Below are positions 1-5,510 of a stretch of DNA of 5,510 bases, one piece after another. The first letter of the stretch is position 1. Every line of letters starts with the position of its first letter. Origin of the DNA: an uncultured cyanobacterium (lineage in GTDB: Bacteria; Cyanobacteriota; Cyanobacteriia; Phormidesmidales; Phormidesmidaceae). The notes below the pieces were generated by a model that did not search any database, was not told the DNA's origin, and was given only the letters and a program-made list of their open reading frames with translations. The stretch spans positions 1 to 5,510 of the forward strand of contig CALHGI010000223.1 of assembly GCA_938029995.1 (NCBI GenBank), read 5' to 3'. The position numbers and the translations under genes are program-made.

Positions 1-466
1 CAACGTCGGTGAGTTCTACTTTAGAGGGTTCGGAATCGGACTTAAACCGCTTGTCTTCGTGGAGGGCCAAAATCACACCTTCGGCGATGCTCTGGGTGGT
101 GCGTTCCGGACCATTGTTCCAAATGGGGAAACTAATACCTAGGGACGCACATTTTTCGCGCTTGGCTAACTTGGCAGCGGTGGCAGCAGCACGGCGCAAA
201 ACTTCTAGCTTGAGGTCCTCAGCCGCACCTAGCCCAACGATGGCTAGCTTGCGCACTGAGCCACCGACGCGGATCACAGCGGAGCTACCGGCTTTTGCTT
301 TAAAGTCTGTTTCGTCGATAAGTTCTTGAAGCAGCCCAGACACCTGCTGATTTAGGTCAGACAGCAACCCGGTGAGGGGGAGCGATTCTTCAGATAAACC
401 GACGACCAGGCAATCCCCTGACCACGTTAAACAAGACTTGTCTGATGATACAAACTTCATTCCCAT
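1..466 (-). CDS. pepA: Leucyl aminopeptidase (M17 family), N-terminal part, cut by window edge
   Basis: This partial gene encodes the start of a cytosolic M17 leucyl aminopeptidase, a hexameric two-metal enzyme that removes N-terminal residues from peptides. About 155 residues are present, against roughly 490-500 for the family, so only the N-terminal macro-like domain is visible and the metal-binding catalytic domain lies beyond base 1. Family marks are the segment RKLAIVGLGAAEDL followed by an alanine-rich helix, and the motif EGVILALHEDKRFKS, which matches the end of the N-domain in cyanobacterial PepA. The reading frame has no stop. Two in-frame ATGs exist, at 466 and 460. I chose 466 because an AGGA lies 5 nt upstream, but 460 (MKFVSSD) remains possible. 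The gene is divergent from slt. The family assignment is recognised from sequence; activity is inferred from the family. Confidence 0.9.
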   Translation of the reverse strand, partial: MGMKFVSSDKSCLTWSGDCLVVGLSEESLPLTGLLSDLNQQVSGLLQELIDETDFKAKAGSSAVIRVGGSVRKLAIVGLGAAEDLKLEVLRRAAATAAKLAKREKCASLGISFPIWNNGPERTTQSIAEGVILALHEDKRFKSDSEPSKVELTDV

Positions 467-471
467 CTCTG

Positions 472-475
472 TCCT
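472..475 (-). promoter_or_regulatory. Shine-Dalgarno-like AGGA for pepA
   Basis: On the minus strand AGGA is followed by CAGAG and then ATG at 466, a 5-nt spacing. The distance to the second ATG at 460 is 11 nt. This favours 466 as the start. It is the only one of the four genes here with a recognisable ribosome-binding site at good spacing. Confidence 0.45.
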
Positions 476-523
476 AATTCCCGTCTTAGTATCTAATGAT
501 TTCGGCGTCTCTATCGAGTGATT

Positions 524-529
524 ATCATA
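524..529 (-). promoter_or_regulatory. Candidate -10 element for pepA
   Basis: The minus strand reads TATGAT here, inside the AT-rich string ATATGATAAT, about 58 nt upstream of the pepA start. The -35 position at a 17-nt spacing (ATCAAC on the minus strand) is poor. If used, this would be a promoter that depends on an activator or on the -10 alone, as is common in cyanobacteria. It is a pattern match only. Confidence 0.25.
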
Positions 530-537
530 TACGGCTC

Positions 538-567
538 TCTATCATGGTTGATGTTTTGTTTGATAGA
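538..567. repeat. 7-bp inverted repeat in the pepA/slt divergent region
   Basis: TCTATCA at 538-544 is the exact reverse complement of TGATAGA at 561-567, with a 16-bp spacer. It lies between the candidate promoters of the two divergent genes, so it could be an operator half-site pair. A 7-bp match can also occur by chance. No known regulator motif was recognised. Confidence 0.25.
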
Positions 568-583
568 ACATAGCTAGTTTAAT
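556..583 (+). promoter_or_regulatory. Candidate promoter for slt (TTGTTT-16-TTTAAT)
   Basis: TTGTTT (556-561) and TTTAAT (578-583) are spaced by 16 bp. TTTAAT matches the -10 consensus at five of six positions, and the -35 is weak. The transcript would carry a leader of about 80 nt before the slt ATG. An alternative is TTGACA at 594-599, a perfect -35, but its partner at 17 bp (TGCATT, 617-622) is a poor -10. The choice between them cannot be made from sequence. Confidence 0.25.
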
Positions 584-671
584 GTTGTGGGCTTTGACAG
601 CACCGTACCGCATCATTGCATTGTGGACACGGTTTATACGCTTTCTGTACTACTGATTCAGCAGATCCACC

Positions 672-2864
672 ATGGGTAAACGTCTCACCGATCGATTTAA
701 AGAGCAATTACCACTCCTACTGTTGGGGGGAATCAGCCTGGCGAGCTTAGCCTTGATCCTATTTGTTGGCCAGGCCGCTAGGCGGGCATTGCCCAATGGG
801 GCAACGTCCCCAGGCCAAGGAACAACGGTATCGGGGGCGGCTTCTGGGACATCGGAGGCGTTGCGGTTAGCCCTGCAACCGCCGGAGATTCGCCAGGATC
901 TGCTGCAACAGATGATCACGTCTGAGCAGAATACGACGGATGGTGAGTTAGCGCGCTATTTATTGGCTACGGATTTGCTGGACCAAGGTCAGGCAGCAGA
1001 GGCCTTAACCACCCTGGGGGAGGAAGGACAAAAAAGCCGAGAAGAGGCCCTAACGCCCTATGTATTGCTAAAGCGGGGACAAGCCCAGATCCTAGCGGGG
1101 GAATCTCCCACTAGCTGGAATGAGCTACTGGCAAACTATGACACCCACGGGGCCACGGCAGAAGCTCGATATGAACTGGGGAAACGGGACCCGGCGCAAT
1201 GGGAGGCTCTGTTAGCGAAGCATCCTAGCCATCCTAAGGCGGTGGAGGTTGCCCTACAGCAGCTGAAGACGGGCACCTCCAAAGATAATTTACTGCTGGT
1301 GGCGGCCCATGGTCTTTACCGTGATGAGTATGAGGCGAGCCTTGACCGGCTAACGAAGGAGTATGGCAAGGAACTAACGCCCGAACAGTGGGAGACGGTG
1401 GGTTTTGGATACTGGGAAAACCTGCAGTATGGCAAAGCGTCGGAAGCCTACGGTAAAGCCCCGCCCTCGCCCACTAGCCTGTATAGAACGGGACGGGGAG
1501 CCCAAATTGCGAATAAAAAGGTGGTTGCGATCGCAGCCTTCCAAAAACTAGCCAAAACCTACCCCAACGCCCCTGAAACAGGCCTCGGACTGATCAAACT
1601 AGCCGACTCCCTACCCAGTAAAACAGCCCTAGGCCCCCTAGATCAGGTCATGAAGAACTTCCCCGACCGGGCAGGGGAGGCCCTACTCAAAAAAGCCACC
1701 ATTCTAGAAAAACTCAAAAGTCCCACCTCCGCCAAAGACGCCCGCACCTCAATCCTGAGCCAACATAGCGACTCAGAAGCCGCCTCCCAACTACGACTAA
1801 GCCGGGCCCATAAGGCCGCCGAAGCCAATGACTTGGCCACCGCCCAACAGCTGGCAGAAGAGTTAGTCACCGCTGCCCCCCAAAGCGAATTGGCCGCCGA
1901 AGCCAGCTTTTGGTCAGGCAAGTGGGCGCAGCAACAGGGCCAAACCGAAAACGCCCGCCAAGCCTACGAACGCACCCTAGCCCAATACCCCGAATCCTAC
2001 TTTGCCTGGCGTTCAGCCGTCATGCTGGATTGGAACGTGGGAGATTTTGACAGCGTGCGTTACCTCGCCCCCGAGGTCAGCCTGCCCCAACAACGGGAAG
2101 CACTGCCCGCAGGCTCAGAAACCCTACAGCTGCTTTATCGCCTAGGCCAAGATGCCGATGCCTGGAGCCTGTGGCAAACCGAATTTAAAAACATACAAAA
2201 CCCAACCGTAGCCGAACAGTTCACCGATGGCGTGCTGCGGGTAGGAGTGGGGGATAACCTCGACGGCATCTTTATGCTCACCAGCCTAGCCTGGCGGGAT
2301 GAACCCACCGAAAAAGCCGAATATCAAAAACTCAAAGCCACCCCCGCCTACTGGCAAACGGTTTACCCATTCCCCTTTAGCGATTTGATCCAAACCTGGT
2401 CCCAGCAGCGTCAGCTCAACCCACTGCTGGTAACCGCCCTGATGCGCCAAGAATCCCGATTTGAACCCAAAATTCGCTCCGGAGCCGGTGCCATTGGCCT
2501 CATGCAAGTCATCCCCAGCACCGCCGACTGGATTGTGGGACAACTTGGCGAAAGCAAGACTGACCTAGACACCAAGCTAGAAACCCCCAACGAAAACATC
2601 AAGCTAGGCACCTGGTACCTGGACTACACCCACCAGGAATATAGCAATAACACCATGTTTGCCGTCGCCAGCTACAATGCTGGCCCTGGGGCCGTCGCAG
2701 GCTGGGTGGCCAAGGGCTATGGCGACCCAGATGTCTTTGTCAAAAACATTCCATTTAACGAAACCCAAGGATATGTGGAGGCGGTCTTAGGCGGCTATTG
2801 GAACTACTTACGGCTCTATAACCCCACCATCAACCGCCAACTGGCCCAATTTACAGCGCCATAA
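672..2864 (+). CDS. slt: Membrane-anchored Slt70-type lytic murein transglycosylase with helical-repeat N-terminus
   Basis: This 730-residue protein should cleave the MurNAc-GlcNAc bond of peptidoglycan, leaving 1,6-anhydro-MurNAc ends, on the outer side of the plasma membrane. Residues 1-10 are basic and residues 13-33 are a hydrophobic anchor or signal segment. Residues about 60-560 are alpha-helical, alanine/leucine-rich TPR-like repeats like the superhelical domain of Slt70. The catalytic SLT domain runs from about 565 to 720. It has the catalytic Glu594 in ALMRQESRF, GLMQ at 609-612, the ENIKLGTWYL helix at 641-650, SYNAGP at 667-672 and the Slt-typical FNETQGYV at 695-702. All key motifs are intact. 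The start ATG (672) has no clear Shine-Dalgarno, but it places the basic residues just ahead of the anchor. Synonymous codon use changes abruptly near base 1530 (see findings). E. coli Slt70 is shorter (645 aa); this length suits a cyanobacterial member. The exact paralogue is not certain. Confidence 0.93.
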   Translation: MGKRLTDRFKEQLPLLLLGGISLASLALILFVGQAARRALPNGATSPGQGTTVSGAASGTSEALRLALQPPEIRQDLLQQMITSEQNTTDGELARYLLATDLLDQGQAAEALTTLGEEGQKSREEALTPYVLLKRGQAQILAGESPTSWNELLANYDTHGATAEARYELGKRDPAQWEALLAKHPSHPKAVEVALQQLKTGTSKDNLLLVAAHGLYRDEYEASLDRLTKEYGKELTPEQWETVGFGYWENLQYGKASEAYGKAPPSPTSLYRTGRGAQIANKKVVAIAAFQKLAKTYPNAPETGLGLIKLADSLPSKTALGPLDQVMKNFPDRAGEALLKKATILEKLKSPTSAKDARTSILSQHSDSEAASQLRLSRAHKAAEANDLATAQQLAEELVTAAPQSELAAEASFWSGKWAQQQGQTENARQAYERTLAQYPESYFAWRSAVMLDWNVGDFDSVRYLAPEVSLPQQREALPAGSETLQLLYRLGQDADAWSLWQTEFKNIQNPTVAEQFTDGVLRVGVGDNLDGIFMLTSLAWRDEPTEKAEYQKLKATPAYWQTVYPFPFSDLIQTWSQQRQLNPLLVTALMRQESRFEPKIRSGAGAIGLMQVIPSTADWIVGQLGESKTDLDTKLETPNENIKLGTWYLDYTHQEYSNNTMFAVASYNAGPGAVAGWVAKGYGDPDVFVKNIPFNETQGYVEAVLGGYWNYLRLYNPTINRQLAQFTAP
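1527..1534. repeat. HIP1 palindrome GCGATCGC
   Basis: This is the octamer known as Highly Iterated Palindrome 1, abundant in many cyanobacterial genomes. It is the only copy found in this window, so the genome may not be HIP1-rich. It covers slt codons for Ala286-Ile287-Ala288 and sits at the point where slt codon use changes. Confidence 0.8.
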
Positions 2865-3086
2865 TCAATACCCATTTGTACTAATGGCCCTATGCGATTC
2901 GAACGGTTGACCATACAATGTCCAAACAACGTCAAATAAATCCACAGCAGCGCTGATCCCCAAAGGATTTAATCCATAAGGGTCTGACCAATTGCCGTCC
3001 TATACACAAATTCATCCTGTACACCAGCAACGGCATATAGGGAATACACTTAGGAAGTTCTCTGCGGGTAAGGTCATTGATACCAG

Positions 3087-3114
3087 GATGCAAGTTTAAT
3101 CGCCTGCTTGCATC
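3087..3114. repeat. 8-bp perfect inverted repeat (possible hairpin) upstream of rodZ
   Basis: GATGCAAG (3087-3094) is the exact reverse complement of CTTGCATC (3107-3114), with a 12-nt loop. No T-run follows on either strand, so a simple intrinsic terminator is unlikely. It lies about 115 bp ahead of the rodZ start and could be a leader-RNA hairpin or a protein-binding site. Confidence 0.45.
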
Positions 3115-3129
3115 GCTCCCGAACAACCG

Positions 3130-3141
3130 AGCACCGTTCAG
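3130..3141 (+). repeat. 12-bp direct repeat, copy 1 (rodZ leader)
   Basis: AGCACCGTTCAG occurs here and again at 3240-3251, exactly 110 bp downstream, inside rodZ codons 5-8. The two copies are not in the same codon phase, so this is not a duplicated peptide. A shorter match, AGCACCGT, lies at 599-606 upstream of slt. Confidence 0.4.
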
Positions 3142-3149
3142 GCTAGCCT
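3140..3149. repeat. 10-bp palindrome AGGCTAGCCT
   Basis: This is a perfect 10-bp palindrome. Flanking GTT and AAC can extend the pairing if one C is bulged (3136-3152). It overlaps the end of the first 12-bp repeat copy and lies about 80 bp ahead of the rodZ start. It has the form of an operator, but no regulator was recognised. Confidence 0.35.
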
Positions 3150-3227
3150 AACGCAAGGTTGCTCCGTCCAGTCCCAGTGAGACATGTCGGCTCTCACCTC
3201 GTCCACTATTATCACCAGCATAGTAAC

Positions 3228-4523
3228 GTGACTAGCTATAGCACCGTTCAGAAGCAACAACTGAGTCAACTTGGCGCTTACCTACAAGAAAAACGCCAAG
3301 AGCAGGGAAAATCCTTGGAAGATATTTCCCTCCAGACCTACATTCGGGCTCAATTGATCAAAGCCTTGGAAACCGGTGACACCACTGATTTACCCCAACC
3401 CATTTTTGTCCAGGGGTTTATCCGTCGCTATGCCGATGCCCTAGGACTAGACGGGACTAATTTTTCCAAACAGTTTCCGGTCCATTCCATACCCGATACC
3501 CCACGCCCCTTACCCAGACCGGCCGCCCAGGTGGACATGTCCTACCAGAATCCGCCGCTCAAACCAGTGGTGCAGGCAGATCCCATACCAGCCCCTAAGC
3601 CCAAGCCCCCCCTAAAGCCAGCCATCGGGGCTATGCCCCCCGTCAACGATGCCCTTAAGGCTGAGTTAAAGAGCGTGAGCGCCCCCAAACCCACCACCCC
3701 ACCCCCTAGCAAGCCTGCCGCTAGGGAATCAGGCATCCAAGAATCAGGAACTAAGGGGTCAGGCATCCAAGAATCAGGAACTAAGGAATCAGGTATCCAG
3801 GAATCAGGGACTAAGGGGTCAGGCATCCAGGAATCAGGCACCCGAGACGTCACCTTAGATCCCCGCCCCATGGCCAGCAATGAGCTGGCAGCCTTAGGCC
3901 TAGACGAGCTGACCAATAGCGCCGCCAGCAAGACTAACGCGGCTAAAGCCGCCTTAAGTCAATCTGCGACAGGTCTACCCGATCTATCCTTAAACAACCC
4001 TGCCCCCCTTAATCCATCTCCCATGCCCATGGGCTCAAGCCTAGGCAGTTCTACATCCGGGGTCAACTGGCTACCCTGGGGCATTGGCGCGGCTGTGATT
4101 GCCGGTTTAATCGCCCTGCTCAGCTTTAATATCTTTGGCGGTGCGGGCAATAATCAAACTGCTAGAGATACTGAAACCGAAGCGCCCCAAACCGAAGTCG
4201 AACCCACGGAAACGGTCCAGGCTGAAGCCCCTGCACCAGACCCCATTCCCGAACCAGAGCCCGCCGCCAGCGATGCGCCAGTCAGCTTAAAAGTGGAAGT
4301 CACCGAGGCAGGCCCTTCATGGATGAGCATTTCCGTTGACGGTGCCATTGTCTTTGAAGGTCTGATGGACCCTAATACGGAGCAAACTTGGGAAGGCCAG
4401 GAATTCATTACCATGAACGTTGGTAATGCGGGCGCCGCCATCGTATCGGCCAATGGCGGTGAACCCACCCCCGCTGGTGAACCGGGTGGAACTGAAATTT
4501 TGACCTTTGAAGCGACGGAATAG
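3228..4523 (+). CDS. rodZ: RodZ-like cell-shape protein: cytoplasmic helix-turn-helix, disordered linker, one membrane span, DUF4115 domain
   Basis: RodZ proteins are bitopic membrane proteins whose cytoplasmic helix-turn-helix domain binds MreB and couples it to the wall elongation machinery. In this 431-residue product, residues about 12-82 form the RodZ-type helix-turn-helix, including LGAYLQEKRQEQGKSLEDIS, then YIRAQLIKALE and FVQGFIRRYADALGL. Residues about 88-275 are a proline/lysine-rich, low-complexity linker with a four-copy decapeptide repeat at 167-206. Residues about 284-303 are the single transmembrane segment. An acidic proline-rich stretch precedes the C-terminal DUF4115 domain (about 352-427), recognisable from SWMSISVDGAIVFEGL and the NVGNAGAAIVSANGG core. 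I chose GTG 3228 because it starts shortly before the helix-turn-helix. No in-frame ATG lies nearby; TTG 3159 would add 23 residues that do not look family-like. No Shine-Dalgarno is visible. Wall-synthesis partners are not encoded in this window, so the MreB link is inferred from the family. Confidence 0.88.
   Translation: MTSYSTVQKQQLSQLGAYLQEKRQEQGKSLEDISLQTYIRAQLIKALETGDTTDLPQPIFVQGFIRRYADALGLDGTNFSKQFPVHSIPDTPRPLPRPAAQVDMSYQNPPLKPVVQADPIPAPKPKPPLKPAIGAMPPVNDALKAELKSVSAPKPTTPPPSKPAARESGIQESGTKGSGIQESGTKESGIQESGTKGSGIQESGTRDVTLDPRPMASNELAALGLDELTNSAASKTNAAKAALSQSATGLPDLSLNNPAPLNPSPMPMGSSLGSSTSGVNWLPWGIGAAVIAGLIALLSFNIFGGAGNNQTARDTETEAPQTEVEPTETVQAEAPAPDPIPEPEPAASDAPVSLKVEVTEAGPSWMSISVDGAIVFEGLMDPNTEQTWEGQEFITMNVGNAGAAIVSANGGEPTPAGEPGGTEILTFEATE
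3240..3251 (+). repeat. 12-bp direct repeat, copy 2 (inside rodZ)
   Basis: Second copy of AGCACCGTTCAG, identical to 3130-3141. It begins 12 bp after the first base of the GTG start and encodes Ser-Thr-Val-Gln at residues 5-8. Confidence 0.4.
3726..3845 (+). repeat. Four-copy 30-bp in-frame tandem repeat in the rodZ linker
   Basis: The units are 3726-3755, 3756-3785, 3786-3815 and 3816-3845. They encode the decapeptide (E/G)SGIQESGTK, with the last unit ending in R. Each unit is itself two related 15-bp halves (ESGIQ and ESGTK). Units 1 and 3 start with GAA, and units 2 and 4 with GGG, giving a 60-bp higher-order period. Units 1 and 3 differ only at three synonymous third positions. Copy-number change would keep the frame and only alter the length of the linker. 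Confidence 0.9.
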
Positions 4524-4675
4524 CAATCCACCCCAGTCAGAGAAGGATCTGAATCAACGGAAAACCAAGGTTCAGCAACGATGTCACAGGCGCTGTAACC
4601 CTTTGACGGCTTTTCCAAGCGTCATTGTGCAGAAAGCTCTATCGGATTTGGGCAGCCGTCGGACGGGCTCAACGA

Positions 4676-4681
4676 TACAAT
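4676..4681 (+). promoter_or_regulatory. Candidate -10 element for tatC (TACAAT)
   Basis: TACAAT opens the AT-rich stretch 4676-4696 in an otherwise GC-richer gap, 33 bp ahead of the tatC ATG. No good -35 sits at 16-18 bp. The rodZ-tatC gap (4524-4714) shows no clear terminator, so read-through from rodZ is also possible. Confidence 0.3.
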
Positions 4682-4714
4682 AAAAAATATATCTACATAC
4701 TGGCATTGCAGCCC

Positions 4715-5476
4715 ATGACGTCCAAGGTAGAGACAGTAGAGTCCACGGATCAGCTCGAATATCTCAACGAACTGCCTGATGAAGTCGAAATGTCCCTCTT
4801 CGACCATCTTGAAGAGCTCAGGCTACGTATCTTCTATTCGTTGATTGGGGTACTGGTCGGAGTCATCGGTTGTTTTTGTGTCGTTAACCGCATTGTTTCC
4901 ATTCTAGAGATTCCGGCCCAGGGAGCGAAGTTTCTACAGCTCTCCCCCGGTGAATACTTTTTTGTATCCATCAAGGTGGCAGGCTACAGCGGTATTTTGG
5001 TGGCGAGCCCCTTCATTATTTACCAAATTGCCCTGTTCGTTTTACCTGGCCTCACCCGCCGAGAACGGCGACTGGTCGGCCCCATTGTCCTCGGCTCTAC
5101 GGTACTTTTTGCCGTCGGTATCTTTTTCGCCTACATTGCCCTGATTCCGGCGGCCCTAAACTTCTTTATTAACTATGGTGAGGGCGTAGTAGAACAGCTA
5201 TGGTCCATCGATCGTTATTTTGAGTTTGTCCTACTGCTGCTCTTTAGTACCGGCCTGGCATTCCAAATTCCGGTGATCCAGTTTATGTTGGGGGTGTTGG
5301 GCATTGTCAGCTCCTCCACCATGCTTAAAGGCTGGCGCAGTGTTTTGTTGGGGGCGGTGGTGTTAGGGGCGGTGCTCACCCCGTCCACTGACCCCATCAC
5401 CCAAAGCCTATTAGCCGGAGCCGTTCTATTCCTCTACTTTGGCGGCATCCTGGTGGTCAAAGGGATTGGGAAATAG
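4715..5476 (+). CDS. tatC: Sec-independent (twin-arginine) protein translocase subunit TatC
   Basis: TatC is the polytopic receptor of the Tat pathway. It binds the twin-arginine signal peptide and, with TatA/B-type subunits, moves folded proteins across the plasma or thylakoid membrane. The 253-residue product fits the family size. The acidic N-terminus leads into the hallmark [13 protein letters not shown] (27-39). Membrane spans lie near 38-58, 89-109, 122-146, 169-190, 207-221 and 231-248, the usual six. Other marks are [11 protein letters not shown] (78-88), the loop [10 protein letters not shown] (111-120) with the conserved Glu117, LAFQIPV (181-187) and TPSTDPITQ (222-230) with Asp226. 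Position 184 is Gln where E. coli TatC has Glu170, as in many TatC proteins outside proteobacteria. I chose ATG 4715; the frame stays open upstream to TTG 4625, but the extra 30 residues are not TatC-like. No Shine-Dalgarno is evident. Cyanobacterial tatC often lies near petC, which encodes a Tat substrate; what follows here is outside the window. Confidence 0.95.
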   Translation: MTSKVETVESTDQLEYLNELPDEVEMSLFDHLEELRLRIFYSLIGVLVGVIGCFCVVNRIVSILEIPAQGAKFLQLSPGEYFFVSIKVAGYSGILVASPFIIYQIALFVLPGLTRRERRLVGPIVLGSTVLFAVGIFFAYIALIPAALNFFINYGEGVVEQLWSIDRYFEFVLLLLFSTGLAFQIPVIQFMLGVLGIVSSSTMLKGWRSVLLGAVVLGAVLTPSTDPITQSLLAGAVLFLYFGGILVVKGIGK

Positions 5477-5483
5477 AGCGGCG

Positions 5484-5499
5484 TGGGGTTTTATCCCCA
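5484..5499 (+). terminator. Small GC hairpin after tatC, possible terminator
   Basis: TGGGG (5484-5488) pairs with CCCCA (5495-5499) around a TTTTAT loop, with a possible outer G-T pair, starting 8 bp after the tatC stop. The sequence after it (TAAATTGCCTT) is not a clear T-run and the window ends there. It may be a weak terminator or a stabilising 3' hairpin. Confidence 0.35.
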
Positions 5500-5510
5500 T
5501 AAATTGCCTT

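Larger units (their letters stand above)
2865..3227. other. 363-bp intergenic region between slt and rodZ
   Basis: No gene is supported here. Just after the slt stop there is a 5-bp inverted repeat, CCATT/AATGG (2872-2887, 6-nt loop), with no T-run, so it is not a convincing terminator. Further on are an 8-bp palindrome CAGCGCTG (2948-2955), a hairpin at 3087-3114, a 10-bp palindrome at 3140-3149 and a 12-bp direct repeat that reappears in the start of rodZ. No good -35/-10 pair was found, although the rodZ promoter is expected here. The region is long and structured enough to be a regulatory leader. Confidence 0.6.

Noticed and set aside
9..329. 106-residue plus-strand ORF
   Set aside because: It is antisense to the pepA N-terminal domain, which is clearly the coding strand.
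2886..2912. tRNA-like string GATTCGAACGGTTGACC, resembling the 3' end of a tRNA on the minus strand
   Set aside because: Only three of five T-stem pairs form, and no anticodon arm, D arm or acceptor stem could be built around it. It may be a remnant or, more simply, chance.
2932..3126. 64-residue minus-strand ORF in the slt-rodZ gap
   Set aside because: It has a TTG start, no Shine-Dalgarno, no recognisable protein features, and overlaps the hairpin region. It is most likely spurious.
3159..3227. 23-residue N-terminal extension of RodZ from TTG 3159
   Set aside because: It is histidine-rich and unlike RodZ N-termini. GTG 3228 lies just ahead of the helix-turn-helix, although this start is not proven.
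3542..3931. 129-residue minus-strand ORF with a repeated PDSWMPD-type peptide
   Set aside because: It is the antisense reading of the rodZ tandem repeat; the repeat keeps this frame open by itself.
4559..4616. GGAAAA/TTTTCC inverted repeat after rodZ as a terminator
   Set aside because: Only six A/T-rich-core pairs with a loop of over 40 nt and no T-run after it.
4154..4618. 154-residue minus-strand ORF opposite the end of rodZ
   Set aside because: It is serine/proline/valine-rich antisense of the DUF4115 region, with no independent support.
4625..4714. 30-residue N-terminal extension of TatC from TTG 4625
   Set aside because: The extension is not TatC-like and crosses the AT-rich promoter-like stretch; ATG 4715 gives a family-sized protein.

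Overview
The window looks cyanobacterial and reads as ordinary core-genome sequence. The four protein families, the cyanobacterial flavour of the TatC and PepA sequences, the general lack of strong Shine-Dalgarno sites, and one copy of the cyanobacterial HIP1 palindrome (GCGATCGC, 1527-1534) all point that way. A filamentous or Leptolyngbya-like lineage is possible, but the sequence alone does not settle the genus.

Layout: the window starts inside a minus-strand pepA gene (leucyl aminopeptidase, M17), of which only the N-terminal domain is present (1-466). A 205-bp divergent promoter region (467-671) separates it from three plus-strand genes. These are a membrane-anchored Slt70-type lytic transglycosylase (672-2864), a RodZ-like cell-shape protein (3228-4523, GTG start), and the twin-arginine translocase subunit TatC (4715-5476). 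The gaps between them are 363 and 191 bp. The first is rich in short inverted and direct repeats. The second has an AT-rich promoter-like stretch just before tatC. Such gaps suggest separate transcription units rather than one tight operon.

How the genes relate: Slt cleaves peptidoglycan glycan strands on the outer face of the plasma membrane, RodZ links the MreB cytoskeleton to the wall elongation machinery, and TatC exports folded proteins. The plus-strand genes therefore share an envelope theme. PepA is a cytosolic peptidase facing away from them.

No mobile element, CRISPR array, RNA gene or clear novel system was found. The best items for a second look are: a sharp synonymous-codon break inside slt next to the HIP1 site; a four-copy 30-bp in-frame minisatellite with a 60-bp higher-order period in the RodZ linker; and the repeat-rich rodZ leader, which has a GTG start and an overlapping 15-codon leader ORF.
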